Position numbers and translations under genes: made by a program. Below, piece by piece: positions 1 to 12,838 of a stretch of DNA of 64,000 bases. Source of the DNA: Nereocystis luetkeana. Lineage: Eukaryota > Sar > Phaeophyceae > Laminariales > Laminariaceae. Under the pieces are notes generated by a model. It searched no databases. It was not told where the DNA came from and was given only the letters and a program-made list of their open reading frames with translations. The stretch spans positions 2,331,453-2,395,452 of the forward strand of contig JARUPZ010000035.1 of assembly GCA_031213475.1 (NCBI GenBank), read 5' to 3'. Numbering within the stretch: position 1 is the first letter of the stretch; each line of letters opens with the position of its first letter.

Positions 1-302
1 CCCCTTTACGATTAGATGCCGTTCGTAGCATGGTTTTCCGTCATATTCGTCGGTCTTGTTCGTCGGTCGAGTTATCCCGTCAATAATAAATGTGTGGGCC
101 GAAAAGCACCCCCTTTACGAGTAAATACCGTTCGTAGCATGACTCTCGGTCCTGTCCGTCGGTATTTGTCCGTCGGTCTTGCCCGTTGTGGCACTAACAA
201 GCTGGATATTTGGACCGAAAAGCATCCCCTCTACGAGTACCCCTCGTAGCATGGCTCTCCGTCTCATCCTCTCCGTCTTGTCCGTCGGTCTTGCCCGCGA
301 AG
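1..302. repeat. Imperfect ~112-bp tandem repeat in a CCT8 intron
   Basis: Three related units begin near 1, 111 and 226. Each has a TTACGA or CTACGA start, then CCGTTCGTAGCATG or a variant, then repeated TCCGTCGGTCTTG-type segments. The stretch ends in the AG acceptor just before the first visible CCT8 exon. It is intronic; the short open frames here are by-products of the repeat. Confidence 0.7.
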
Positions 303-476
303 GCATGAACAAGCTGGTGGTGAACCACCTGGACAAGACGATCGTCACGAGCGACGGAGCGACGATCGTGAGGGAGCTCGAGGTGATGCACCCGGCGGCG
401 AAGATGGTGGTGATGGCCTCGCAGATGCAGGAGCAGGAGGCCGGCGACGGAACCAGCCTGGTCGTCACACTCACCG
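303..476 (+). CDS. CCT8: CCT8 exon (GMNK to GDGTS)
   Basis: Acceptor AG at 301-302, donor GTAAGC at 477. It enters at phase 1 (GC completes a glycine codon) and leaves one base. It encodes GMNKLVVNHLDK, TSDGATIVRE and the GDGTS nucleotide-binding motif of the equatorial domain. Confidence 0.93.
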
Positions 477-3400
477 GTAAGCGTGGCGAAAAACTGTCTG
501 CTGTTGGCTGTTGTTTTACAGCCAGCAGTACCAGAGTTTCGGTATTCTGAATTCAGTGCCAAAACGCGATTATTCACATCAAACCAAAGCTTGCAAATAG
601 TACAAGGGCCGACTGATCTTCATCTTAGTGTACAAACGGTCCCTATATTTCCGCCCAGAGTGTACAAACGGTCCCTATATTTCCGCCTAGAGTGGTATTT
701 ATTTCCAGGTATATATAGAGGGGACAAGTGAGGCGGTCTCGTCTGAGGTCGGGGCGGCGGCTCCTCCACCCTCGTTACTCGCCCCGTTTGGTTGCTTCTC
801 TTGGTCGTGTATGGCCAGTGTCTTCGGCAGTGCTACTGCTACTGTACCCCCCCCCCCCCCCTATTCGGAGTAGGAACGGTGCTCCGTCTTGATAGGAAGG
901 CGTGGTCAATGGTCAAATGCCTCAAGGCGAGCAACAAATGAGTCCCCCCTCCCCCCGATGGTCATACGACTACGACCATGCATGATAATGAGTACACCCC
1001 CGCCCCCCCCAGCCACCCGCAGCAGCCCCGTCGATCGATTAGTTAGCGCCTTGTTCTGTTTGTATGCTGAGGTAGGTTTATTTCAAGGTGAAGTATTATA
1101 CCAGGTAAGGTATTTTCTCTATTGCATACCGGGTACCCTGGTAGTACTAAGAACCAGGCATGGTGTGTAAAACATGGGGGGATACCTGGTTTTTGGGTTC
1201 ATCGCGGGTTCTGATTTCTGTTGGCCTCCATTTTTACCGGGTACCCGGTTTCGCACCCGAGTACGGCAGTATGACCATATAGCCAAGATTTGGTTCGTAC
1301 CCGCGTGTATATATATGTATATATATATATCATCACTTTTACTTTCCAGCCTAACTCGTAGGAGGTTTTACCCTCAACGAGCTTCTGGACAAGCCGTGGT
1401 CACAGGTGTCTACCACTCTCCCCCCCGGTACGTGCCTTCATTTTTTGTCGCGCATAGGGTTCAGCGTTCCCACTGCTCGTCGGTTTTCATCGAATGTAGC
1501 TAACTCACGCTCTCGCGCTTTCCGCTAATCTTTTTTTTTTTACGCAAGGAAGAGCCCCTATTGTACGAGCATGCACTCGGTGAGACTTGAACCCACGAAA
1601 TTGATCTACTTGATAGGCACGCGGACCACCTACCAATCCACCGGGGACGCCGGCCATATACCCGTGTATGTACCCAAGCGTATTCAACACACCCTTGGGT
1701 ATCTTTGTATCCCACTCTGGCCGGTAATATAGTGATCGCTTGTACTCTTAAGATCGATGTACGACGTATATTACATTCCCGGACAGAGTGGTATGTACGT
1801 ACCTACATTTACGTTGCCTTGTGTAATCGACGGCCTCCTGGAATTCGTTGTGGTGCTCGTGAAATCGAAACGGCCGCCGCCGCCGCTGTACAGGAGAGTT
1901 GCTGAAGCTGGCGGCGGAGCTCCTGAGGGAGGGCCTCCATACGGCGGAAATCCTGGAAGGGTACCGCGCAGCGTACATTCAAGCACAGACGATCCTGCCC
2001 ACGCTGGTGTGCCACACGGTCTCGGACGTGAGGGACGAGAAACAGCTCACCTTCGCCATCAAGGCCGTCATCGGCTCCAAGCAGTACGGCTTCGAGGTGA
2101 CTGCCAGCTTTGGGATTAGGCAGACATGCGGGCGAGGCAAGCGTGAAGTATAGACATGGCGCGCCTTTTTTATTTTTTTTTTATTTCTGTTTTTTTTTTT
2201 CGTTTCTTCCTGGTATAGCGTTGGCCGGTCTGGTATCCCTGCTCAAAACTGCGTGTGGTTTTCTCGTTTAACGTTCCCTTTCTTCTCTTTTTTTTTTCTT
2301 CATTAGTTTTTTTTTTGGTCCCTTGACTCTTTTCAGCTCTCACCCCCCCCCCCCCCCCCCTGATACGGCCATATCTCCTATCGAGTACACCCCCCGCCCC
2401 CCCGCCTGATCCTTGATCCTTTTGGGAGCCAGGTGTGCTTAACGAAAAATCGCAAGTGCTGATCTTACCAAGCCGTCTATTCATAGTAATCAGAACCAAA
2501 TATGGTGTGTCAACTTGGGGGAATAACCGTTTTTTGTGTCCGTCGTTGGGTTCTGAATACACTATTTCGGGGGACCATAGTAAATAGGACCAAATGTTGT
2601 CAGTAAAAGCAGCGAAATATATAGTTTTTTTGTATTCACCGTAAGTCCTATTTAATATGCTCCCCCGTAATGTGTTGCTCTGGAATGCCCCCCGCGGTAA
2701 CAGTGCGAGGGTGCGGCCGTTCGAGTTGTTGCATGCAGCGCCCGCATCGCATGATCCCGGTCGGGCGGGACATTAAATATGTCGTGCTCTAATACCCGGC
2801 AGTCCGGGCTGCTTGGTGTTTCCGAAGCTGTATTGGCCACTGGCGTTCGCCATTTCCCTGCTCTCGAGTACCTAAAGGGTTCTACCCCCCAGCAATGTCT
2901 GCCTGGTCGGTGAAAGACCCGACGTGCTCCGTCCCGGCAATGTAGGGATGCGAGGGTCTATGGTCATACGACTACGGCCATGCATGATAATGAGTACCAC
3001 CCCCCCCCCCCCGACTACCTACGGCCATGCATGACATAGGTACCCCCCCCCCCCTCCCCCTGCCCCCCGACTGCCTTGGTCGGTGAAAACCCGACATGCT
3101 CCGTCCTGGCATTGTAGGGGTGCGAAGATCTATGGTGATACGACTACGGCTATGCATGCGATCGAGTACATCTCCCCTATCGAGTACACTCCCCCCGACT
3201 ACCTACGGCCATGCATGACATAAGTACCCCCCCCCCCCCCTCAACCCCCCCCCTCCCTTTTTATTTATTTTCTTGCCGCGTTTTTGTCGCCGTTTAAGGA
3301 CACCCTGGCGCCGTTCGTAGCGGAGGCGTGCTTGGCGGTGATGCCGCCCCTGCCGGCGAAGGCGATGCTGGCCGTCGAGAACGTGCGCGTGTGCAAGATG

Positions 3401-6400
3401 CTGGGAGGCAGCACCGCCAACTCGCACGTCATCCACGGGATGGTTGTCCAGCGCGACACCCAGGTGCGGGGGAAGGCCGTCTGGCTGTCCTTCTCGATGG
3501 TGTTGGTGTTTGGTGATGAGTGGTGGTCGTGTTGGTTCGTATGTTTGGGGTTTGGGCTGGGGTTAGGGCTGGGTGGTGGTGGTGGTGGTGATGGTGGCGT
3601 CGTCGTTGGCGTTAGTGATGGTGTTATTTGTTGCTGTTGTTGTGTTTGTCGGTTAACGTTGCTACCGTTGAAGGATCGCAAGGTTGGGGTGGGTGGTGGT
3701 GTTGGTGGTGGTGGTGGCGTTGTCGTTGGTGTTAGTGTCGGTGTTAGCATTGTTGTCTGTTGATTGTTGATTGTTGATTTTTGGTGTTGTGTGTGTCGGT
3801 TCGTGCACGATGCTCAAGTTGAGGCCGTTGAAGGATTGCCAGGGGGAAGAAGAGGGGGGTGCGGCTCTCCTGTCATCGGGGGCACGAACAAACGCCGACG
3901 AGAGTGGCCGACTTTGTTTTGGTATATCGACAGGATGGCGAAGAGAGGAGAAGTTGCGCTGGCTTGCTGCTGCACATGAGGTGGAGGGAAGGAAGGGCAC
4001 ATCTGGTTAGCACCATGCACGTAGCGCGACGTTATCCCGTACAGGGCTGGCCGTAGACACGAAGTACACCACACAACAAGCACGGCTACTACTTCAGAAG
4101 GCACACGTTGGCATGTCATGTGCTGAACTTGACTAGTTTGCCATTTTTCTGGTTTTCTCTTGTCTCATAGTCTTGTGACTCGGGACGGACACTGAGAGTA
4201 CTGATCTCGTTGGGTAGAAGGAACGGTATAAGGTGAAGGCGAGAACAACAAAACAACCACTCCAGGCAGATAGCGCCCTCTCGCCGCCGTGCGTTTGTTT
4301 CCCCCGCGCGCGTTTAATGTTGTCGGTGCTTTTGGCATACCCCCCCCCCCTCCCCCGCCTAAACTCTAAACCCGTTTCCCCCTTCCCGCCTTCCCTCACG
4401 CAAGGACGCACCCCGCCGCACTAACGCCGACGTACACGTGCAAAATCTGAGCAAGGCGATGCTCCATCCTACTGGCCTCTGGCCGATGCTCTTGTTCTTG
4501 TGTTTTTTTCTTTCGTTTCGTTTCTTGCGCAGGGACTGGTGAAGCGCGCGGAGCAGCCTAAGGTGGCTGTTTTCGCGTGCGGTCTCGAGGCGTCTTCTAC
4601 GGAGACGAAGGGCACTGTGCTTATCCGCACGGGAGAAGAGCTCATGTCCTACAACAAGGTGGGTGCCCCCGAACTACTAACTGTTACGCTTTCGTTTCGC
4701 TGTTATTTTATTTTTTTTCCCGATTTTGCCGTGCGCAACCCTGGTAGCAGGTGTGGTTTGGCTTGGCTTGGCATTGCGCAGCCCTAATTCCAACGTTTTT
4801 TTTTTCTTTTCTTTTCGGACGCCGCCTCTACCAATGTCGTTTTTTTTCGCCTTTTGTTTTTTTTCTTCTCCTTGTTTTGCGCCTCCTCCAACAGGGAGAG
4901 GAAAAGGTGGTGGAGGACGCGATGAAGTCCATCTCTGACGCGGGCACGAAGGTCATCATCGCGGGGGGCACGGTGAGGGGGGGAAAACTTTGGGGGTGTT
5001 TTTTTTGTTGGGCAAGAGCCCAAAACACAGTAGACACAACTACAGCAGTAGGATATTTTAGCTCATCTTAATAGACCCTGTAGTGCGTTCGGAATTACCG
5101 GTTCCTTATGTAGGTATCAACGTCCCTTCTCAGAGTTGGTACCGGCCCCTTACAGACATTATTGGGTCAAAATGGTAGGCCGAAATTTGAGGTCACTTCT
5201 ATTTACCGTTTTCGCTTGTCGCGGGGTCCGTTAAAAGGGGTCATATCATAGACCTACTCTATGTACCAGGTGTATGTTGAAGCCATTTATAGACGCGCAA
5301 AATATTGCACTTGAGGGGGAGGGGAGGGGGGGAGGGCTTCCTCGGCCCATCTTCGATTGGCCAACGCTCCGTCGTCCCTGAAATTGCCTGAAGAGGCCAA
5401 GGTTTACCTGCCGCCGGCTACTCGGGTCAGGCTTCACCTGGTGAAGGACTTCGACTGTGCCTAGGAATGGCTCATCGTGCACCCCTCGCGAACAACGCGA
5501 ATACGATCGGTCGTCCACACGAGATGCTGGGATTTGTCAAGTCACTTCACCTCTTATATACGGTCGCCCCGGTGGTTCAAGTGGTTAACCTCGAATTCTA
5601 CTTGTTTGAGTCCTGGGTTCGAGCCCCAGGTGGGTCGGACTTTGGCTTTATTTGCAAAAATAAAAAAGGATTCAATTGTTGAGAGCGCCTTGCAGCGTGG
5701 GTAGGCACAATTCGATGCGAGTTGACGAGGGAAGAAAAGGCTGAAATCTTCTCGCGATAAAAATGAAGGCACGTACCGTAGCGGGAAGGGGGGAGAAGAG
5801 CCTGCTATGTGACCCCGGATCTGAGTTACGAGTTGGAAGGAGAGAGAGAAGAAGATGTGCGAAGATAATGAATGGGATGAGAAAAAATAAATAAATAAAT
5901 AAAAACTGTCAACACAAACACCCGCATCGAGTATTTAGTACTGCGAAAGCAGCTTTTCGCCGGACAACACACAGCACACACAGGTCGCCGAATAATTGAA
6001 AATCGGCCAGCCGGTCGGTTTCTTAGGTGGCCTGCGCTGTGTCCGGCGAAAGCTGCCGTGGCAAACGTCGAGTACTCAATTCGAAGGTTTGGTGTCGACA
6101 GGCAAGGTGAAGTGGCTGGCAGTCCCGGCATCTCGTGTCAACGACTGGTCAAGTTGGCTGCGACGAGTGCACGACGAGCCATCTGCAGGTGCAGTTGAAT
6201 CCATTTCTAAGTGAAGCCCTACTTAAGTACGTAGTAGCCGGGGACAGGTATACTTCAGCACCTTGGGCTTTTCTGCCAAGTGTCGGTACGACGGATCGTT
6301 GGCCAATCAAGGAGGGGCCGAGAAAGCCTGTTCCCGAGTGCACTATTCACTGTAGTGTACCTGTATATGGGTCATCCGTAGGCATGTAGGTATATACCTA

Positions 6401-9400
6401 TTTTTGGGTATGACCCTTCTTTTTGCACCTGATGTAAACGGTACTTCGTAGAAATAACTTTTTCGACATTTCCAGATTTTTTTTTTCGCTCGTAGCAGGC
6501 GCACGGGGGGGGGGGGGTCTCATTATCATGGACGGGGGCTAGCGGCGCCGGGGCGTGGGTGGGTGGATGGGTGGGTAGGTGGATGACTGAGTGCATGCCT
6601 GGTTTTGACGATGTGTTGTCGTATTCGCGTGTTGGTTCTGGTGCTTGTCTCGCTTTTCAATCGCGGTAGGCCAACCGCCCGTTTCGCCATGCCTGATCTC
6701 TCATGCTCGGGGAGATGGATAACTATACAGCCCACGGGGGGTACCTTTTCTTTTCTTCTTTTAGACAAAAAACTGTCCTATCGTTCCCCTGTAACAATAG
6801 TACTATATTTTGGGTCTTTTCACGGGTCGGACCAAAACTCGCGGATCGGGTCGGATCGAGTCACCTAACCCGACCCGACCCGACCCGACTCAACTCGACC
6901 CGGCCCGCTGACTTCGAATACCTCCTGATCCGACTCCACCCGACCCGGCCGGTGAGGCTTTCAAGACCTCCCGACCCGACCCACGGGTCCAACGACGGGC
7001 ATGTTGACAGCCCGTGAGCTGGCAGCTTTGACAACCCATGCCAAGCTTCCTTCTGTGGTCTGCACGTGCCTTTGCTTGCAGTTTGTCACTTCCGGAAAAG
7101 CCCCGGTGATCACGTACACCTTTCTGTGCCTTTGTGCAATAGCTACCCACACCTGCTGTCGCTGGGGTCTGTCTTGTCCGCCGCTGGAGGGCTGTGGTCG
7201 TCCGCTTCCAAGAGAGCAAGCAGAGCAGACAGCTTCAGCTAGACGCTCGACCGATGTTCAATTGTGTTGTATTTTTTGTTTCGGGTAGATTGATTCGGCT
7301 AACGTATCAGTCTGATCAAAAATTTAAGCCAGAGTACGTTTCGATAGCCGAAATATGTGCGGAAGCGTCTTGCATTTCCGATCAGACTGATCTCGTTTTT
7401 TGTTTAATTGTACAAAAGCTCGTCGATCGTACCATTGTTATTTCGCTACAAGTAGTTTTTACTCTAAAATATCTATATGTATGTCTGTGCGGGCCCTAAC
7501 CCATTTAGGACTGCAGCCCCGTTTGGGGGGCAATTTACTTTTAATTTGACTGGTTTGTCCCCAAAACGGTACTGCAGTTCTAACTACAGTAAGCTCCATT
7601 CTACTGCTATACGACAGCACTATTAATAGTTCTGACGCAACAAATGCAAAACGGCACAGCGCAGAACAGTTTTGCCGTCACCCCAATACCCAACCCAACT
7701 ACTCGTACACAGCAGCAGCAGCAGCAGTGCTACAGCAGTCTGCTCGGTGTGACATGAATGTATAGACGGCAATAACTACGCTATACGAAGGCATCAGCAA
7801 TGTTGGCGACGGTCGAAAACTAGGGAACACACCACAACAGCGAAAACAACACCAACAAGTATAGCAGCAAGCAGTATGATCGATAGCTGGTAGTCTTTCA
7901 AAAAAAATATCAAAGAAATACTTGGCTTGCGTAATTTCGGTAGACTCGTTCTTTCAGTTTCGTTTTGCTTGATTTTGAAGTACCCCCCAAGGCACCCACG
8001 AGGCGGTCACATTGTGCCCCCATTGCTGTTTCTGGAAGTGGCCACACTGGAAAATAAATTAATCCATTGAAGCTGTCATCCGTGTGCAAGCCCGCCTTGC
8101 AAGCGGTTCTGTTTGAAGCTGTCATCCGTGTGCAAGCCCGCCTTGCGAGCGGTTCTGGTAGGATGCAGCTCACCGTTCATGCGACTCGCTCAAGCCCTTA
8201 CGGCACTCCGCGCTTGGTGCAAGCAATGTCTGCCTGGTCGGTGAAAACCCGACGTGCTCCGTCCCGGCAATGTAGGGATGCGAGGGTCTATGGTCATATA
8301 ACTGCGGCCATGCATGATATCGAGTACACCCCCCTGTCTGGGGCTAAAACCAAAACAAGAGCGGTCGCGATTTTTTTTTTTTCCTGTGTACACATGCTGA
8401 ACCTATGATATATTCGCTGTGGCTACTCGGTGTACTCTGAACATCATCATATTTATGGTACCGCTTCGCGACGTAGAACGGTACGCCTCCTCGCGAATGT
8501 ACGTGCAATACCCTGATATCGGGTGTACCTGCGTGCCTGGGACTTCGTAGTATTAATAGCATATAAGTAAAGTATTAGGGGTTGCCTCTTGGGTCACCCT
8601 CTGATATCCTAAGCCATTGGACTTGAGAACGGTACCTTTCTTTGTGCAGCTCTGGGTGTGGGCATTTACATCCCACCTGCTGTACTTCCAGGTAATACCT
8701 TGATGACACCTTATATTGTCTTCTTTCGTCTAATCGTTACGTACCGCTCCGAGGGGGGATCTTTTAACCTGGTATACGGTATTGGCATATACCAGGTACA
8801 AGCTACACGCGGCCGACGGCTCTCGCATTCCCCCCGCCCACTCTCGCTCTATGTGTATCCCACCCCGTACTATATATAATAAAAACGTCCGTCCGTCCAA
8901 TCCCATACGAAAACATAACGTATCCAGTACATTAATCCATCCAATACAAAGCAAACCCAACCCTAGTCAATGGTCAAGCCAGCAGAAAATCACATTCCAC
9001 GCATTCACTATAAAACCCCATCCAATGCAATGCAAGGCAGGCCCCCATCCTATCCAGTTCTCAAGCCATGCAATGCTGCCCAATACACTCACATAATTAC
9101 ATGTTAACGAAAAACAGGTAAGCGACATGTGCATGCACTTCATCGAGAAGTACGAGATGATGGTGGTCAAGGTCCAGAGCAAGTGGGAGCTGCGGCGCAT
9201 CTGCAACGCCGTTCACGCCACGGCGCTCGTCCGCATGGGCGCGCCCACGCCCGACGAGATGGGGTCCTGTGCCCTGGTGGAGGTGCGAGAAGTGGGGCTC
9301 CGGAAGGTGACGGTGTTCAGCCAGGACGACGATGACTCGCGCATCGCCACCATCTTGCTCAGGGCCAGGTGTGATGTGGCGTGGCGTTGTAGGTGGATTT

Positions 9401-12092
9401 TGAGGGATGCTCACGGCGGGGGGGGGGGGGGGAGGAGGGATGAGCGGGATGAGGAAGGCGGTGTTTCTGTTGGTGTCGTTTTTTTCGTTGGTGGTCGTGG
9501 GTGGGGGTTTTGGTGGCGGTGTTGGTTGTTGTTTGTTGTATTCACGTATCTGGTACGTGTTTCTTCATTATGCACTCGTATATCATACATAGGAAGTGCT
9601 CGTACATTTACACCAGGTATGGTATTCTGTGATATTATAGGGTGAATACGGAAGACGAGGTACGAGTGTGATACTATTCATATGAATAGTGTAGAAGTCT
9701 TGCCTGTGACGTACGAATTTTGTTCGAGTCTTGCTCCGAGCGACTCGTACGTACACGTGCGAGAAAAAAAACCAAAAAAACTCCAACTGGTTGTTATTTA
9801 TATATATACGAGGCATGATGACATGGGGCATTGCATTGACTACTCTGCATACGTACTGCATTACAATGCGACTTTTAAGGGACATTCTTATCGGAGAGCG
9901 TTTTTTCCAAAATTTCCAAAGTTTGGAAATAATTGGAGGTATGTATGAATATACGGAGGCGTTCTCTCACTATTCGTGAAATTCTCCAGAACCAAAAATA
10001 TCAAGTTCGTTAACATTCCAATATTTGGGGGGAAAAAACAGGAAAATTTGGGAGACTGAAAAGTATACCTGGTACCTGGTATATATTTACAGTAGCTGTT
10101 GGTGTTGGTGTTACTTGATATACAGTCCCCGTCGCGTTGATATCACCTTCTTAGTTTTTTTGTTTTCGTTGGGGTTGTTGTTGGTGATGGTGGAGGAGGT
10201 CGGTGGTGGTTGTTTGGCGGTTTCGATGGTGGTCGTACAGTAGTGTTGGTTGTTGGTGTTGGTGATGTTGTTGGTTGTTATTATTAATAGTTGATGGTGT
10301 GAATGCTTCTTGTTGTACGGCCCCCGTCGCGGTAAGAGCACCTTGGCTTTTGTTTTGGTCGTCCATGAGCGCCGCCTCCTCCTTGCCTGCTTGATCCTCT
10401 TCCGTGTATCGCTGTTTAATCACGAGTGCATCTACCGAAGACGGCGGAATGAAGTCTTGCCGGCTATCATGCCGACGGCCCAACATAAAAGCGAAAGATG
10501 GAAGAGGGACAGACCGTATTTTGGTGCTTGGCGGTCTGTCTCCCTCCGTCTATTTGCCGGCCGTGGGTTCGTAACGGCTGCAGTAGATAGTGTCTGTTTC
10601 CCCCCCCCCCGTTCTGCCAACACCCGGAGGTCTCCCCCTCTCGATGGCCGGTGCTTTTCAACGGAGGGCATACACACGACTTCTTCATGTTTGTGTCTTC
10701 GACACGTTACCTTCCCCCCCCCCCTTCCTTCACCCTCCCTCCTTTCCTCCCTCCCTCCCCGCCCACCGCGCGAACGTCTACACGCGTCTTACCCCACGCG
10801 GCAGCACTGAGTCGCTGCTGAACGACCTCGAGCGCGCTGTGGACGACAGCGTGGCGTGCGTGCGCGGCATCTGCCGCGACCCTCGGTTTGTGCCGGGTGG
10901 AGGTGCCACCGAGATGGAGCTGGCGCACCAGATCTACAAGCACGGCGAATCGCAGGCGAGCGGAGGGAAGCGGTGGGAGGGGGGGGGGGGGGGGGCAGGG
11001 TGCACTCATATCACGCATGGCCGTAGTTGTGTTAACATAGACCCTTCTATCTCTACAATGCCGGAACGGAGCAAGTCGGGCTTTCAGCGACCAGGAAGAC
11101 ATTTCTTGCATCAAGCGCGAAGGGGTCGTGGTGGGGAGGGTTTTTATGCAGAAGGGGGGCGGGAGGGGGGCGGGGGGACGTACTCATTTCTTGCTCGCCA
11201 CCTTCACTTGACCATCGACATCCCCTTCTAGACGGGCCACCGTTCCTACTCCTAATAGAGACACCCCCAACACTTGGGTGCTCATTACGTTGTTTCATAT
11301 ATTACGTGAAACCTTTGCTATTAATAGTCTTATCCCCTTCCTGTTTCGCCGCCTGTGGCCATCTGTCTCCTATTACGGGGGACCATAGTTTATAGGACCA
11401 AATATTGTTAGTAAAAATGGGTAAATATATACCTGGTAGGTTTTTATGTATACCATAGGCCCTATCAACTATGGTCCCCCGTAATAGCATAGCGACCGTT
11501 TCCTTGCTACTATATGCCGTGCCATACTTCTCCATGTCACACTCGTCTATTTTTCTCGTTTCCTTCTCTTGACACGTCCCGCTTCTCCTTGTACATTTCA
11601 CGTTATCCCACTGTGTGAACTCTACTCTCTATTGCCTTACCACACGGGGGGTACACTTGCGCGTGTCTTGCGTCGTGGGATGGTGGTTACAGTCTGCCGT
11701 TTCGTTCGACTGCGGCTTTTGGCTCCAGCTCGGGGGACGTGCGTGCCCACGTTTTTTTTTCGTGTTCATAGCCGGTCAAACAAACGAAGCGTGGCAGACG
11801 CAATATCGGCACCGCATATGTTGAGAAACACAACTCTAACGAATATTATGGGCCGAAATTCCCTTTTTCATGCGTGGTCGTCCTGTTTCCCGTTAGGCGC
11901 TGTCAGGGAAAAACCCTCCGTCTTAAGCTACCCTTCCCGCGCAATTGTAAAACACGCGCGACCGGAGTTATCGCTCTCGGCTTGTAAAAATTACGTGAAA
12001 GTATTTTCACCTTTTATTTATTGCAGTCACCGCTTACGCACTTGTTACATTCGCCAACTGCTCATACAAACGAAAAAAACTACCGTACCCCG

Positions 12093-12126
<34 letters not shown>

Positions 12127-12804
12127 CCCAACCCAACGCACCGCCTTTCTCCCCCCCCCACGCGCGCCGCTCATCGCGCGGGAATTGCTGTGGCGCCTTC
12201 GGTGTCGATCGCCATGAACAAAAAAAAATGCCGATATTGTTTGGCGCGCAGACCGGGCTGGACCAATACGCCATTAAGAAGTTCGCCGAGGCGCTGGAAG
12301 TGATCCCGCGCATTCTCTCGGAAACTTCCGGGCAGGACGCAGAGAAGGTATGCATGATACAGTATGTTCAACTGTGTTTTCGGGTCTCGGCTTGGATTTA
12401 TGTGCCTCAAAATATCGGGGGTCACTGGAGTGTTTTTTTAACTGTTCCACTACGAACTGAAAAGGAAAGTGTCCCACACTTATCAAGTACCTGGTATTTG
12501 GTATGTCCCCAGAAAAGTGCTACAGTTTCTTAAGGGTCGAGAACTGCACCCGCGTTTGGGCGAGATAGGCTTGTTTTTTTTCCTGGATGGATGATTTTTA
12601 CCGTTTTTGTTCTGAGCTCTACGAAATTGGCCGATATTGCTGGGGTCATATACTCATATACTCGTACTTCGCAGAAACTGTGCAATATGAGGGATGGGAC
12701 GAGCGCGCATTCCACCACGGTTGCTATTACTCCTGTAGGGTGCAACAGCCTTGCAGTACGTACGCCGGCGGGATGAGTCTGGTGATCATGTGCTACGATT
12801 GCTC

Positions 12805-12838
<34 letters not shown>

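Larger units (their letters stand above)
5300..6345. repeat. ~1-kb unit with diverged inverted arms
   Basis: The arm at about 5335-5512, read in reverse, resembles the arm at about 6150-6345. Shared landmarks are GTGCACGA(T/C)GAGCCAT, GTAGCCGG and GTTGGCCAATC. A tRNA-like segment and an A-rich part (5757-5900, also at 22480-22660) lie between. It may be a foldback element or two oppositely oriented copies. Confidence 0.5.
4973..9117. other. Largest visible CCT8 intron (4.1 kb): repeats only
   Basis: It contains a pair of inverted arms (5300-5512 and 6125-6345), a tRNA-like SINE head (about 5562-5645), a family h fragment, a CCCGA-rich stretch, a family b MITE (7499-7593) and an R1 copy (8064-8336). 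No segment resembles a further CCT8 exon, and the flanking exons join in phase without one. Confidence 0.8.

Noticed and set aside
3464..3760. Continuation of the CCT8 exon beyond 3463
   Set aside because: Open in frame but encodes GGG/VVV low-complexity. The GTGCGG donor at 3464 restores colinearity with the family.
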